Assembly (NCBI GenBank): GCA_946965045.2
Contig: OX337237.1
Span: 2,852,001 to 2,916,000 of the forward strand
DNA length: 64,000 nucleotides
Direction of reading: 5' to 3'
Source of the DNA: Epithemia pelagica
Lineage: Eukaryota; Bacillariophyta; Bacillariophyceae; Surirellales; Surirellaceae
The translations under genes and the position numbers were made by a program. Below are positions 43,347 to 55,600 of the stretch, one piece after another. The notes under the pieces were generated by a model. That model did no database searches. It saw nothing but the letters and a program-made list of their open reading frames with translations, and was not told where the DNA came from. How positions within the stretch are numbered: the first letter of the stretch is position 1; every line of letters begins with the position of its first letter.

Positions 43347-46300
43347 ATGGATCCTCAATCACCCAAGACACCTACGACTCCTAAGGGAGAAGATAACCAA
43401 GACAATGTCTCGGACACAGACCTATTCGACCACATCATATTTACTGTCTGCCAATTCTTTACCAAGGAAAGGGCCGACTACTTAATGAAGTGGATGAAAT
43501 ACCATGGTTTTGAGAACATTACCCATGTTATCTCGTATATGCAAACTAATACCGAGGAATCCATGAAGGAACTGACACAATACAAGGTCAACAAACAGAC
43601 ACATGATCTACAAGGCCCCACAAGACAGCAGATCAAGCTCTTGGCTTATTGGGCCACATACAAGACCAATGAAATTCAAGACGAGCTATCCAATAGCGAC
43701 TGGATGAACCTAACGAGGAAAGAGTTCAACACTTGGAGGATCAACACAGATTTCTCTAAGGGACCACCTAGCCAAGTCCCAGTCTCGCCAATGAAGTCAC
43801 CGTCATCTGTGAAATCTGTCAGCACAGTTACTGCCGCATCCCAATCTCAACAAGACCTTACAGCATTCAGAAAGGGAACTAAGCGCGACGCAACTGCATA
43901 TGAGGTATTCAAGGATGAACGATACTACGATTCATTCTGGCGTGTATTCAAGACTACAGCTAAGGCTCAAGGCCTATCCAACGTTCTGAATTTCAAATAC
44001 ACACCACCCCATGATGATGAGTATGCCGAAGAACTTTTTCAAGAGCAACAAGTATTTCTTTACTCCGTTCTTGTCCGTATCATTCAGACTGACCAAGGTC
44101 GAGCCTATGTACGTGAACATGAACATGATGAAGATGCGCGTGCCGTATTGCAGAAGTTACACTCTTTGCATACCGAATCCGACCTAGCAAAGCGAGAAGT
44201 CCTCCGCTTAACCAACTACATTTCCAATCTACGTCTTGACGACACATGGCGCGGAACAACACGTCAATTTCTTCTACACTTTCAAGAGCAGCTACGTTTG
44301 CTAGACAATTTAGTGACATTGTCTGATCGCATCCCTGATCATACCAGGATGACCTTCCTCATGCAAGCTGTAGAAAAGGTACCTGATCTCCGCCGAGTCA
44401 AGATCTTGGATAATGTGGTGAACACCAAATCCGGTGCAAAATCCCTTTGCTATCAATCATACTTCCGTCTCCTTCTAGACGCAGCTTATGACCATGATCA
44501 AGCAACCCAGTCATCTGTTCATAGTCGCCGTCGACATGTCAAACAACATGAATCACTATATGGCCAAGATACAGATGCTGACATAACCTCACAAGATGAT
44601 ATGGAGTATCATGTCCACAACACCAAAGCGACATCTGAATCTCCATCCTCTTCGTCCAAGGTTAGTCTACCGCGTGACCTATGGTTCAAACTTTCTGAAG
44701 AAGATCGCAAGTTGATCATTGAGTATAACAAGATGATTCAAGCACCTTCATCAACAACACCGAGGAAAGTGCAAACACATGCCCTCGACATTGATCCGGA
44801 ACCTGATCCTGACCCCAACCAAGTTGCATCTGATGACGACTCACCTGGCGTAGTCCCTGAGCATTCAGATGATTCAGATCCGGTTACACAATTTATCAAC
44901 CAAGCCATGACGACTGATATCAATCACCCGGCAACTGACCTGACTAGTGTTCTTTCTAACGCCAAGTCCAAGACGAGCAAGAAGGTTACTTTCAAAGCCA
45001 ACATGCATAAACAAGCAGGACATGTTCCACGCTATCTGTTTTCCAGGAAATCTACTTTACCAGGGAATCAATTGATTGACCGTGGTGCTAATGGGGGACT
45101 TGCTGGTTCTGACATGCGCATCCTTTCTAAGACTGGCCGCCATATCACTATTGTGGGTATTGATAACCATGAACTTACTGGACTTCCTGTCGTCACATGT
45201 GCCGCAAAGTTTGAGACCAATGATGGACCTATTGTCGGCATCTTCAATGAATATGCTTATTATGGGAAGGGCTTATCTATCCATGCTCCTGGTCAATTCG
45301 AGCATTTCGGACTTGCTGTTGATGAACGATCTGTTAAAGTTGATGGTAAACAACGCATCACTACACTTGATGGTCGTGCCATACCCCTTCACATCAAGGA
45401 TGGGTTAGCCTACGTCCACTCCTTGGGTATCCCCAGCGACGATGACATGGATACCTTACCTCAGATCATCTTCACGTCACCCGACACATGGGATCCTGGT
45501 GTTCTGGACCATTCGTATTCTCCCACACCCTCTGACAATGATCCTGATTGGAAACACGTCAAGACTGATGGTAGTATGTCGAACCATCCATATGACAACT
45601 ATGGGGAGTACACTGATCGTGTTGTTTGTAACCTCAATCTCCTTTTGGATCTCCCATACGATCATGGACCTGACGACGCACCCTTCTTTTCTATCTATGC
45701 TGACGCAGAAGGTAATGATCCTACACTTCATGCCTCTGTCCACCGTCGTTACCAGGAAGCGTATGACTGGAAGAAGTTCCGTCCATTCTTTGGTTGGCAA
45801 TCTGAAGATGTTATTGCCGATACGTTCAAGCACACTACACGTAATGGTAGCATTACTTTTGACCACGACACCCTCAAGAAACATTTCAAGGCTCGCAATC
45901 CGGTCCTTAATATACCTCGACGCCATGAACCCGTTGCTACTGACTCGGTTTTCTCCGACACCCCTGCTGTTGACCATGGCGGTAAAGTCGCACAAATCTT
46001 TGTTGGTCGAGATACTCTGGTTACTGATATCTATGGGATCAAGTCAACCAAACAGTTTGTCAATACTCTTCAGGACAACATCCGGTTTCGTGGTGCCATG
46101 GAGACTCTTATCAGTGATGGTGGTTCATCTCTCATATCTCAAAAGGTTAAAGACATTCTTCGCACTTTGCTTATTGGGGAGTATCGATCCGAACCTTATC
46201 ATCAACACCAGAATAAGGCTGAAAACCGTTACCAGACCGTTAAACGTATGACCAACGCTCTCATGAATGCCACTGGTTGCCCTGCCAACACCTGGCTTCT

Positions 46301-49034
46301 TTGCCTTGAGTATGTCTGTGACTTATTGAACCATACGTCATCACCCACCCACTCCGGTCGCACTCCTCTTGAGGCTCTCTCCGGCCGCCCACCCGACATT
46401 ACTCATCTCTTGTTCTTTCCTTTCTGGGATGAGGTTTACTACCGTGTCGACCCCGCTGAACCCAATTCTGGTTCATATCCATCTTCTTCTGATGAGAAAC
46501 TTGGCCACTGGGTTGGTTTTGCTCACAACGTTGGTGATTCTTTTACTTGGAAGATTCTCACCCAGGATAACCAGATAATCTACCGTTCTGCCGTTCGCCG
46601 TGTTGAATCCACTACACCTAACCTACGTGTGGATCGACCTTCAGGGGAGGATTCGTCTGAGAAGGATGACAATGATAAGCAAGCTGACACTGTCTTCATT
46701 CGCAGTGATAGTGAAGATCCATCCAAACCAATGCCCACGATCGATTTTGACGACATGATAGGACGCACATTCCTATGCGACACAGAAGAAAATGGGGAGC
46801 GACACCGTGCACGTGTCATCAAACGAGTCATTGATCTTAATGAAGAAGCAACGAAACAGGAAGAACGTGTCAAGTACATCTACCGAAAGACAAATTCTGA
46901 TGTTGATGAGATGATATCCTATAATCAACTCATGGAGTATATCGAACGAGATAACCAAGCTCAAACCTCTGGAGATAATCTTTTCAGGTTCAGGGAAGTC
47001 ATTGCCCATCAAGGCCCACTGAACACAACTGATCCAGATTACAAGGGGAGCAAATATAATTTGCTTGTTGATTGGGAAACTGGGGAGACTACCTATGAAC
47101 CTTTATCACTCATCGCCAATGATGATCCGATCACTGTAGCAATTTATGGAAAGAAACATGATTTACTCAACGAACCTGGATGGAAGCATTTGAAACGTTA
47201 TGTCAAAACAAGCAAACGTCTCATTCGAGCAGCCAAACAGTCAAGGATTAAACAAGTTCACCATTCTGTCAAGTATAAGTTTGGATTCCAAGTACCACGC
47301 AATTATGAGGAAGCTGTCGCTCTTGATAAACAACATGGCAACACAAAGTGGCAAGATGCAACAGAATTAGAATTGTCACAGATCCAGTCCTACAAGACAT
47401 TCAAGGATTTTGGGAAAGCCATCTTCATTAAAGGGAAAGTATCCAATGCACCTGAAGGATATCATAAGATACGTGTACATCTTGTCTTTGACGTAAAACA
47501 TGATGGACGACATAAAGCAAGACTTGTCGCAGATGGACATCTCACAAAAGAACCTGTTGAGACAATCTATTCAGGTGTTGTTTCCATTCGCAACCTCCGC
47601 ATTGCCTTATTCCTGGGTACTTTGAATGACTTGGAAATATGGGGAGCAGATATTGGAAACGCATATCTGGAAGCCTTGACAGGGGAGAAAATTTTCATTG
47701 TCGCAGGACCTGAATTCAAGGAATTAGAAGGTCACATCCTGATTATATACAAGGCACTTTATGGATTGAAGTCATCAGGCGCACGCTGGCATGATGTCTT
47801 ATTCGATGTTTTGACAGACATGGGATTTTCACCAAGCAAAGCAGATCCGGATATCTGGATGAGGAAGGCACCTGGAGAAGACTGTTACGAATACATTGCC
47901 GTATACGTTGATGACTTAGCCATTATTTCTACTGATCCTGGGAATATCTGCAAGATCCTGAAGGAGAAATACAACTTCAAACTCAAAGGAGATGGACCTA
48001 TTGATTTTCACTTGGGATGTTGTTACACCAAGGATTCTGATGGAACATTAGTAGCAGATCCAAGACGCTACATTGGTAAGATGATGGACACTTTCGAACG
48101 AATCTTCAAGGAGAAACCCAAGAAAGCCAAAACACCTCTTATTGGTGGAGACCATCCTGAATTGGATGATTCTGAGCTCCTTGATGAAGAAGGTACTAGC
48201 CATTTCCAAACTCTGATTGGACAACTCCAATGGGTGATCACCATTGGTCGTTTCGACGTCTTCACCGCTACAATGACGCTATCACGCTTTCGTGCTGCTC
48301 CGAGGAAAGGACATCTTGATAGAGCCAAGCGTATCTATGGATACCTTGCACATCTCCCAGAAGGCGCAATCAGATTTAGGATTGGAGAGCCTGATTATTC
48401 AAGTCTTCCTACCCAAGAATTTGATTGGACTCGCACTGTCTATTCGAATGCAAGTGAACGTATTCCTGAAGATTGCCCAACACCTCTTGGCCGCTATGTT
48501 ACCACAACTCATTATGTTGATGCCAATCTCATGCATGACATAGTCACTGGTAAATCCGTCACTGCTGTTCTACATTTGTTGAACGGAACACCTATTGACT
48601 GGTACAGCAAGAGACAGAGCACGGTGGAAACTGCTACCTATGGATCCGAGTTTGTGGCTGCAAGGACAGCAATAGATCAGATTACAGAATTACGACATTC
48701 TCTCCGCTACCTTGGAGTACCTATCCGAGAGCAAAGTTACATGTACGGAGATAACAGATCTGTTGTGCTCAATGCAACCGTTCCTCATTCCATACTATCC
48801 AAGAGACACCATCTTCTGTCATACCACCGAGTTCGTGAAGCCATCGCAGCAAAGTATGTTGCATTCTACTGGAAAGATGGAAAGACCAACCCTGCCGATA
48901 TCCTTAGCAAACATTGGGATTTCGTATCTATTTGGCCCATGCTCAAGCCATTGTTGTTTTGGAAAGGAGAAGTTCAAGACCTCAACAAATCCAATGATGA
49001 CAAGGCTGAAACGACGAGTTGTGGGGAGTGTTAG
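43347..49034 (+). CDS. Copia gag-pol polyprotein, complete, 1895 residues
   Basis: ATG at 43347 (MDPQSPKTP). Gag is about residues 1-530, helical, with no CCHC zinc knuckle. The protease site is LIDRGANGG at about 576-584 (Asp-Arg-Gly in place of the usual Asp-Ser/Thr-Gly). The integrase has the CoDi-style VATDSVFSDTPA, then METLISDGGSS and SEPYHQHQNKAENRYQ as D, D and E. The RT has GADIGNAYLEA, YGLKSSGARWH and YVDD at 1520-1523; RNase H has THYVDANLMHD, YGSEFVAART and YGDNRSVVLNA. The frame has no stop or shift, and its TAG stop (49032-49034) lies in the 3' LTR. Gag and Pol are one frame, so any excess of Gag must come from processing or another mechanism. Confidence 0.95.
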   Translation: MDPQSPKTPTTPKGEDNQDNVSDTDLFDHIIFTVCQFFTKERADYLMKWMKYHGFENITHVISYMQTNTEESMKELTQYKVNKQTHDLQGPTRQQIKLLAYWATYKTNEIQDELSNSDWMNLTRKEFNTWRINTDFSKGPPSQVPVSPMKSPSSVKSVSTVTAASQSQQDLTAFRKGTKRDATAYEVFKDERYYDSFWRVFKTTAKAQGLSNVLNFKYTPPHDDEYAEELFQEQQVFLYSVLVRIIQTDQGRAYVREHEHDEDARAVLQKLHSLHTESDLAKREVLRLTNYISNLRLDDTWRGTTRQFLLHFQEQLRLLDNLVTLSDRIPDHTRMTFLMQAVEKVPDLRRVKILDNVVNTKSGAKSLCYQSYFRLLLDAAYDHDQATQSSVHSRRRHVKQHESLYGQDTDADITSQDDMEYHVHNTKATSESPSSSSKVSLPRDLWFKLSEEDRKLIIEYNKMIQAPSSTTPRKVQTHALDIDPEPDPDPNQVASDDDSPGVVPEHSDDSDPVTQFINQAMTTDINHPATDLTSVLSNAKSKTSKKVTFKANMHKQAGHVPRYLFSRKSTLPGNQLIDRGANGGLAGSDMRILSKTGRHITIVGIDNHELTGLPVVTCAAKFETNDGPIVGIFNEYAYYGKGLSIHAPGQFEHFGLAVDERSVKVDGKQRITTLDGRAIPLHIKDGLAYVHSLGIPSDDDMDTLPQIIFTSPDTWDPGVLDHSYSPTPSDNDPDWKHVKTDGSMSNHPYDNYGEYTDRVVCNLNLLLDLPYDHGPDDAPFFSIYADAEGNDPTLHASVHRRYQEAYDWKKFRPFFGWQSEDVIADTFKHTTRNGSITFDHDTLKKHFKARNPVLNIPRRHEPVATDSVFSDTPAVDHGGKVAQIFVGRDTLVTDIYGIKSTKQFVNTLQDNIRFRGAMETLISDGGSSLISQKVKDILRTLLIGEYRSEPYHQHQNKAENRYQTVKRMTNALMNATGCPANTWLLCLEYVCDLLNHTSSPTHSGRTPLEALSGRPPDITHLLFFPFWDEVYYRVDPAEPNSGSYPSSSDEKLGHWVGFAHNVGDSFTWKILTQDNQIIYRSAVRRVESTTPNLRVDRPSGEDSSEKDDNDKQADTVFIRSDSEDPSKPMPTIDFDDMIGRTFLCDTEENGERHRARVIKRVIDLNEEATKQEERVKYIYRKTNSDVDEMISYNQLMEYIERDNQAQTSGDNLFRFREVIAHQGPLNTTDPDYKGSKYNLLVDWETGETTYEPLSLIANDDPITVAIYGKKHDLLNEPGWKHLKRYVKTSKRLIRAAKQSRIKQVHHSVKYKFGFQVPRNYEEAVALDKQHGNTKWQDATELELSQIQSYKTFKDFGKAIFIKGKVSNAPEGYHKIRVHLVFDVKHDGRHKARLVADGHLTKEPVETIYSGVVSIRNLRIALFLGTLNDLEIWGADIGNAYLEALTGEKIFIVAGPEFKELEGHILIIYKALYGLKSSGARWHDVLFDVLTDMGFSPSKADPDIWMRKAPGEDCYEYIAVYVDDLAIISTDPGNICKILKEKYNFKLKGDGPIDFHLGCCYTKDSDGTLVADPRRYIGKMMDTFERIFKEKPKKAKTPLIGGDHPELDDSELLDEEGTSHFQTLIGQLQWVITIGRFDVFTATMTLSRFRAAPRKGHLDRAKRIYGYLAHLPEGAIRFRIGEPDYSSLPTQEFDWTRTVYSNASERIPEDCPTPLGRYVTTTHYVDANLMHDIVTGKSVTAVLHLLNGTPIDWYSKRQSTVETATYGSEFVAARTAIDQITELRHSLRYLGVPIREQSYMYGDNRSVVLNATVPHSILSKRHHLLSYHRVREAIAAKYVAFYWKDGKTNPADILSKHWDFVSIWPMLKPLLFWKGEVQDLNKSNDDKAETTSCGEC
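49021..49028 (+). other. Polypurine tract of Copia element 2
   Basis: GTGGGGAG directly abuts the 3' LTR; the same tract (reverse complement CTCCCCAC) abuts the LTR of element 1 at 32278-32285. It primes plus-strand DNA synthesis in LTR elements. Confidence 0.75.
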
Positions 49035-49811
49035 AATTCTCACCGTCTATGGTGGTTAGATTCTACATCTCATCGATTCCCCACGTCACATAGCCTCGTG
49101 CTATCGCATCATGCCATCTAGCTTCGAGCTATGTTCCCTAGCTTCGCGCTATATCGACCTATATTTCTTCGCAAATCATGAAAAGTGAGAATAGATTGAC
49201 GAACTCACTCTCAAGACTAAACTGGGTCGTGCGGTATTACAACGGACATAAATTTGGCCGTTGCTCGGACATTATACTAACGCCCTAAGCGTACGCGCCC
49301 GAAATCATCGAGCGCGCCCAAGCGACATCCGAGCGCTATCGGCATCTATCCGATCCAACGGTCTAAGTATCCCAAGCACGACACACGATCACGCGAGACC
49401 ATATTTCCATTCCCACAATCTCCAAATTGTCAACAAGCTGCGCGCCATGAAAACAACTATGCCAACCCAAAGCAAGAGCTGTTGACCCTGTATATGTTAT
49501 CCGCCCACATATACATGTCATATACATCACATGAATCGACTCCAACTATTCCAAACCTGTTGCCGCCAAGAACATATGACACATGACCCTTGGCAGGACC
49601 GAACATTTCACGTAGACCTATCGTAGTAATCAACACACAATCTAACAATATCACCATTTATCACATCCTCTTTTGTGTCCCGACTATCCTTCTGATAGAC
49701 TTCGACTTGCTTGCTTCTCTGACCCTGAGAAGCTTGTATCGGTTGGTGACCTACCTGATTGTCTGCTCTACCGAGCATCAATGTCCCTACGATTCAGAAA
49801 GAATTGTAACA
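49029..49811 (+). repeat. 3' LTR of Copia element 2, 783 bp
   Basis: Pairs with 41454-42236; the four differences I found are all single-base. AAACA follows at 49812-49816. Confidence 0.95.
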
Positions 49812-50338
49812 AAACAAGAGAATGACCAAGACAAACCCACAAATGACCCTGCCAGACAGCCGATCAACAACAACAGGCCATCGACACGAAACCAACAACA
49901 AAGAACAAATACACGTCGACACCTCCACCGTCGACGTTCCACTCCCCCGCTCAGGCACACACCCGCCACCAACGACGAACCAAGAAACAACAACCAGGGC
50001 CACCGCCAAACAAATCGACGACATGGCCAGCAAGACACCAAGCACCAAGCACTCCATCTGCCCACCACCGACAAGAATGACCGGACAACTAGATCAAGCC
50101 CTTCAACGAGTCATCGCTCAGTTACAAATGACCCGGCCAACAAACCAACCGAAAGGACTCGGCCACAAAACCAGTGAAAACCGAGTTTTTTACCCCAAGC
50201 TCTCAGCCGAAGAATCAACCGACCAGCAAAACTACCACCAGCACCCGAAGATGCAAGTCCATTCGAAGCCCTCCTCCGGCCGCCGCCAGACCCGCTCCAA
50301 AAGCAACTTGACCGCCCTCGGTCCGCTCCCCCTCGTAG

Positions 50339-52645
50339 ACACCAACCATCACAGCGCCACCGCCATCACCCCCGAGCGCCGCAACATCAACAAAGAAAAC
50401 AAAAAAAACAAACCAAAAAACCACCGAAGAACCCACCACTGACATCCACACCGAGAAAACAACAGTCACCACCACCTACACCAATGAGAAAAACACCAAA
50501 AACAACACCAACAACAACAACGACAAAACCACGGAGAAATCCAACACCAACAACAACCAAGACGGAAACGAACAAAACACTTACGGACACACGGAAGAGG
50601 AGACTCAGCCAACAACAAAGAACAAAACCAACCACGACGATACCACCACCACCGTCAACAACAAACCAGGCTCCAACAGCGACGCAGGCACCCCAACAGC
50701 CAAGAATCCATACCTCCATACCAAAACCGGAACAAAACGTCCCCCGTCGCCGGAACCAAAGACGCTGATTCACCTCCATGTGGCGGTGAACCACCACCAA
50801 AACCCCCAAATCGAGTCTACCCTTCCCAAACTCACGGAACAAGCCATGAAGACGCATCTCAACGAAGTCTTTTTTCATCATAGCAAACGGGAGGAACCCA
50901 TGTGGCTCCAGGTCCACTCCGTGGACTTTCTCGAGACCAAGCAATCTGGATCGCGCCAATTCAGGTCGGACAACCAGACTAGATCCACCAAAGGAAGCGG
51001 ACATACCTCCACCTTCCATGTCACCCTTTCCCCGGCTCCAGCAAACGACGTCTTTGACACCGAGATTTTTACAGAGCAAGGCCTACGTTTCGTTCTCCAA
51101 ATGTGGCACAAACACCACAACGACGATTTTGTGTACGACGAATTCGACTCACAAACCGTTCTCCGGCCAGGCACCAAACAATCCAATCCAACGATTAACC
51201 CCCGTTGGGACCAAATTAACGTGTACCAACCTGCATGCAACAACAGGACGAGCGACACCTTTGGCATTGTCGTCGGTGTGCCAGCTCAAACAATCAAACA
51301 TCGACGGGCGGCCCTGGATCTGACTGGCGACATCCAGAACACCCTAACCCCCCATCTACCCCGCAAACTGAACTACCTGGACTTCTTCAACCACGTGGGA
51401 TGCCGCTCAGGAACGTTCAGCGGGGAACTGAAAAACAAACAACGTGGCCAAGTCCCGGCCATTTACATCACGGCTTCGTCGCGAAACAACTTCGAAGCCC
51501 TGCTTTGAAGCTATAACGCCTATCAGGCAGCAAATCGAAACACCGAACTCAAGTGGAACCACAACAACATCCAAATCATCCCTATGCCAACAAGCCAAGC
51601 CAATCGGACGGTAACGTTAGAAGCATTGAAGGATATCGACCAATTTTTCGGGGCCTGCGTCCGGATCAAACTGAAACCAATAAACCAAGAAGCCACCGAG
51701 GGCGACTGGAAGCGACTACGACACCTACGAGAATTCGTGGCCGTCTTTCCCGAATTCAACAATGAGGACCCAGACACGCAGTATTACACACTATATTTGC
51801 GGAAGACGCCGGATACTCATTTGCTCACCACCAACACGATTAGACAACACCCAGACTTCCCGGAAAACATCTTGCTCCCCACCCTGGCAGCAGTAGCAGC
51901 GACACCGCCGAGACAACAAACCACCAACCAAGACCCGACAACTCCTTCCTCATCAAGTCACACAAACAAACTCCTGGCCTTTACAAACCGGCTGCTACGC
52001 CGAAAACACAACAATCTGGAAGACAACACGGATGAGACTGACGCCGACGTTCCAACAACACCAACAACCAAACCAAATGATCCCAATAGCCCACCGACCA
52101 ACAAACGTAGCGCCTCCGCTATGCAACCAACAGACGAAGAAGCAAGCGACCCTTACGACGACGGAACAGATTGGACGACAGTGGCAGCCCAAACAAACCA
52201 AAACCACTTCGCGGCCCAAACCTCCGAAAACGAAGACTCGAAACCTCCGGCCAAACGGAACCAATTCGCCGCACTAGCGGAACAAACCGAAGACTCACAA
52301 AACAATGACGACATGATGGACACTGAAGAATCAGACGACCACTCGCGGGCACTCATTGGTAGCGACGACAACCTAGACCCAGGAGAGGGCGACAACAAAT
52401 TCTCGGCAACAACCATGCAAGAAATCGAACTCATTTTCAAGTACGTTGCACACAACAACCCTTCCCGCATCGAGGAAATGCGACAATTTTTAGAAAGGAC
52501 AAAGTCATTTACGAATGACACAGACGCGCAAGATGCTTGGAGGTTTGCGCAGACTTTGGTACAGTCTGGCAACCCCAACATCGCCGACTCGCGCACCGGC
52601 CATGTGGTCCCGCATGAAGATAGGGCCAAAGGGCCACATGAGTAA
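50339..52645 (+). pseudogene. ORF1 of the non-LTR retrotransposon, broken
   Basis: The frame that reads ETQPTTKNKTNHDDTT, then LIHLHVAVNHHQNPQIEST, is open from 50339 to the TGA at 51506-51508 and resumes in the same frame (SYNAYQAANRNTELKW) to 52645. The first 400 bases of the ORF may lie in another frame (49822-50442), with the switch at the A-rich run near 50395-50430. N-terminus Asn/Thr/Lys-rich and disordered; the middle (FHVTLSPAPANDVFDTEIFT, YLDFFNHVGCRSGTFSG) looks folded but I do not recognise it; the tail is acidic. No RNA-recognition or zinc-knuckle motif seen. Its stop overlaps the ORF2 start (ATGAGTAA at 52638-52645), which suggests coupled translation in the intact element. Confidence 0.55.
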
Positions 52646-55600
52646 TCCAACAACAAAACCACCCAAACACTGTCCCGTGCCAGACTGCCCGTGGAAAGTG
52701 CCCCCCATTAACAACCAACCCTCAAGCATCACTCAAACAACACCTCATCACCGAACACAATGAAACCCATCCATCTGATTACCTCACCCCAACCCTATGC
52801 ACCCAATACGGACTCCATCCATGTCCGACATGCGACACTCCCACTGCCATCTTCGCCACTGAAGGTCACATTAGAAAACACGTAACGAAAAAACATAGTA
52901 GGTCAAAGACGAACATCGACTTAGTCCTACATACCTACCGACATTCTACACCAGAAACAACTGCAAACTGGAAAAACAGCCTAGCTTATTTCCACAAACT
53001 ACAAATATCTCCACCGCCCTTCCGTCGGAGCCTCTGGCACAAGCTCAAGCCACCGCTCAGAACTGAATTCTATGCCACCTACAACAACGTGACCAATTGG
53101 ATACTTGAAGCCTCACCGCCGCTGGCGCCAACCATTCTGAAAGACGAACGGCCACCCGCCTATGACATCGATGCCACCCCATTTTGGAAACTGCTCATAC
53201 TCCTAGAGCCGTTGCTCCTTGCACCAATAAAGGGCACAGTGCACCTCACCCATTCGAACGCGTTCCGAGCAAGACTTTCGCTGCTGAAATCAGGCAGGAT
53301 TGAAGAACTCCATAACATGATATGGAACCCAACACCGTTACCAAACACAAAGATAACAAACAACAAAAAGAAGCGGCAAAACCAAAAAAACAAACAACAA
53401 CATCAGCCAACTGACACATTGCCTTCATGGCGGCTAGCCTCCGCACAACAACTGGCAGACTTAGGCAACTACCGAGCAGCAGTGAAAAGACTTACAACCA
53501 ACACACCACCTGCAACCTTGACACCAGCACGAATCGACAGATGCCAAAAAGAACTCTTCCCTGAAAGACGACAGCCACCGCCGGCGACAAGAGCGCACGG
53601 TCACACAAATATGCCTCCACCGGCAGCACAATACCTGAAACTACAAGATAAACTGTTTGAGTCAGCACTCCGACAAATGAAACCAGGCACGGCCTCAGGA
53701 CCGTTTGCCACATGCACAGACACTCTTGTGTCCATGGCATTATACAAAACCACAAGCGCACCTGACGCAACACGGCCATACTTTCACAACATAAAAGCCT
53801 TGATCCAGCTCGTGGTGACAGGACAAATACCAACCACAGTGCAACAAATCCTCGCAAGCAATTATTTCCTTGCCCTACACAAGGACATGGCAAACCTGGA
53901 ACGACTGCGATCGATCGGCATCGGCACAGCCATACGAAGAGTAGCGGCTAAAGCCGCTCTGGTGCATCTCACAGACGACATTCGCCCCCTCCTCTTGAAA
54001 GGAGGACAATACGGGATACAAGTACCCGGGGGGGTTGATTTTGTGGCCCAAACAACCGCAATGGCGGTTAAACAATACATTGACAAGACTCATGATCTGG
54101 AAAACAACACAACAGAAAACAACACAACCGAAAACAACCAGCCAAAAACACCTCCAAGCCGGGCTCTCGTCATGCTAGACCTGGTAAACATGTTCAACAA
54201 CGTCAGCCAAACCGAAGCAAGAAAGATTTTGTTAGAGAACGAAGCGACAACACAATTGGTCCCCCTTTTCGACCTACTAACCAAACATACCTGCAACCAA
54301 TGGTACTTTGATGACAACAAAGCGGCCAACTACCTCACACAAACTGAAGGGTTTCCACAAGGCTGCCCACTCAGCCCTCTCTTCTCATGCCTGGTATTAC
54401 TAGCACTGACTAACAAACTCAACAACGAGCAAGCAAAAAGAGCAAAACTCAGACTGCGCAACAACGACCCCAACGACGACGGAATGGGCGGCATCGGTCA
54501 CACCGCATCCATCATGGATGATACATCGGTATGCCTGCCACACTGTGACATACCTTGGTTTCTTCACCGCTTCGAAGAGCTTGGCAAACCCCTAGGAATT
54601 GTTTTAAACAAATCAAAAACAACCATCCTCACCTCCACTGAAGGACACTCCCCGTCCAACCTGGACGAAAAACAAACACACAGCCTCAATCAAGCACTAT
54701 CTTTTCTGTCGCCCGATGACCCCTCAAAAGCAGAAATAACAAGCGGCGTGAGATTCCTTGGTCAACCAATCGGATCCACTGCCTTTGCACGACAGTACAT
54801 CAACAAAACATTACAAGGCATGCAACACAAAATGAATTGCCTTCTCCAACTCGACGACCTCCAAACACAGCACAATCTCTTTAAATTCACGATGGTCTCA
54901 TCAATCCTGCATCTGCTACCAACCGATATCAACTTAGCATACAAGCAGACCAACCCAAGAACGACCCTCTGGTCCAGTCCAACAACAACACAGACAGAGC
55001 AACTGATAACAAATTTCCTGGCAAAACTCACCTCCCTACCAGAAAATGAAATCTCCACGTCCTCAGCACTCATCGCCACGATTCCACAACGACTGGGGGG
55101 ACTCGGATACCAACAGGCAACGGTGGCGGCCTATCCTCGTCTGCTGACACAAACAGCCCGGGCGATAGCTCTGGCAACATCAACCGACACTCCAATCCCA
55201 CTAGTTCACCAACGAGAACTGTCGAACTGGACAGGTAGTACCGACGAATATATGACAACCTTCCGTAAGACTTTGTCACTTTTCGCAAACGAATACGCAG
55301 AAGAGAGCTTATACGTACCAAAGAGGTATGATCACACAACACACAACCGCCTTCTGAACCACACTGTGCAAGAGCACACAATCTCAAAACTATTCACAGA
55401 AACCGACCCAAAGCAGCGAATCTTTTTGCCCGGCTTACTTTCGCCCCTTACGAGTATGGCTCTCTCTCTTCCACTAACCGCAACCAAATTCCGTTTCCAA
55501 AACAGTGTCTTCCGAACCGCTATCAAACGGAAATTGAGATTACCTTTGTTCGTCAGAGACCCCACACAATCCTGGCCCCAACGATGTCGCTGCTCAGCCA

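Larger units (their letters stand above)
41454..49811 (+). mobile_element. Copia LTR retrotransposon, CoDi-like, intact copy (element 2)
   Basis: 8358 bp with 783-bp LTRs (41454-42236 and 49029-49811) that differ at about four positions (about 0.5%), ends TGTTA...TAACA, 5-bp target duplication AAACA. It has a primer site, the extra frame, an uninterrupted 1895-residue gag-pol and a purine tract. All parts needed for movement are open, so it may be active or very recently so. It is the same family as element 1 in the opposite orientation. Confidence 0.95.

Noticed and set aside
45442-46251. A 269-residue open frame overlapping the Copia integrase in another phase, with a near twin in element 1 (34871-35623).
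   Set aside because: It is the +1 shadow of gag-pol; both copies share it only because the DNA is nearly identical. Its Leu/Ser/Met-rich composition is typical of a shifted frame.
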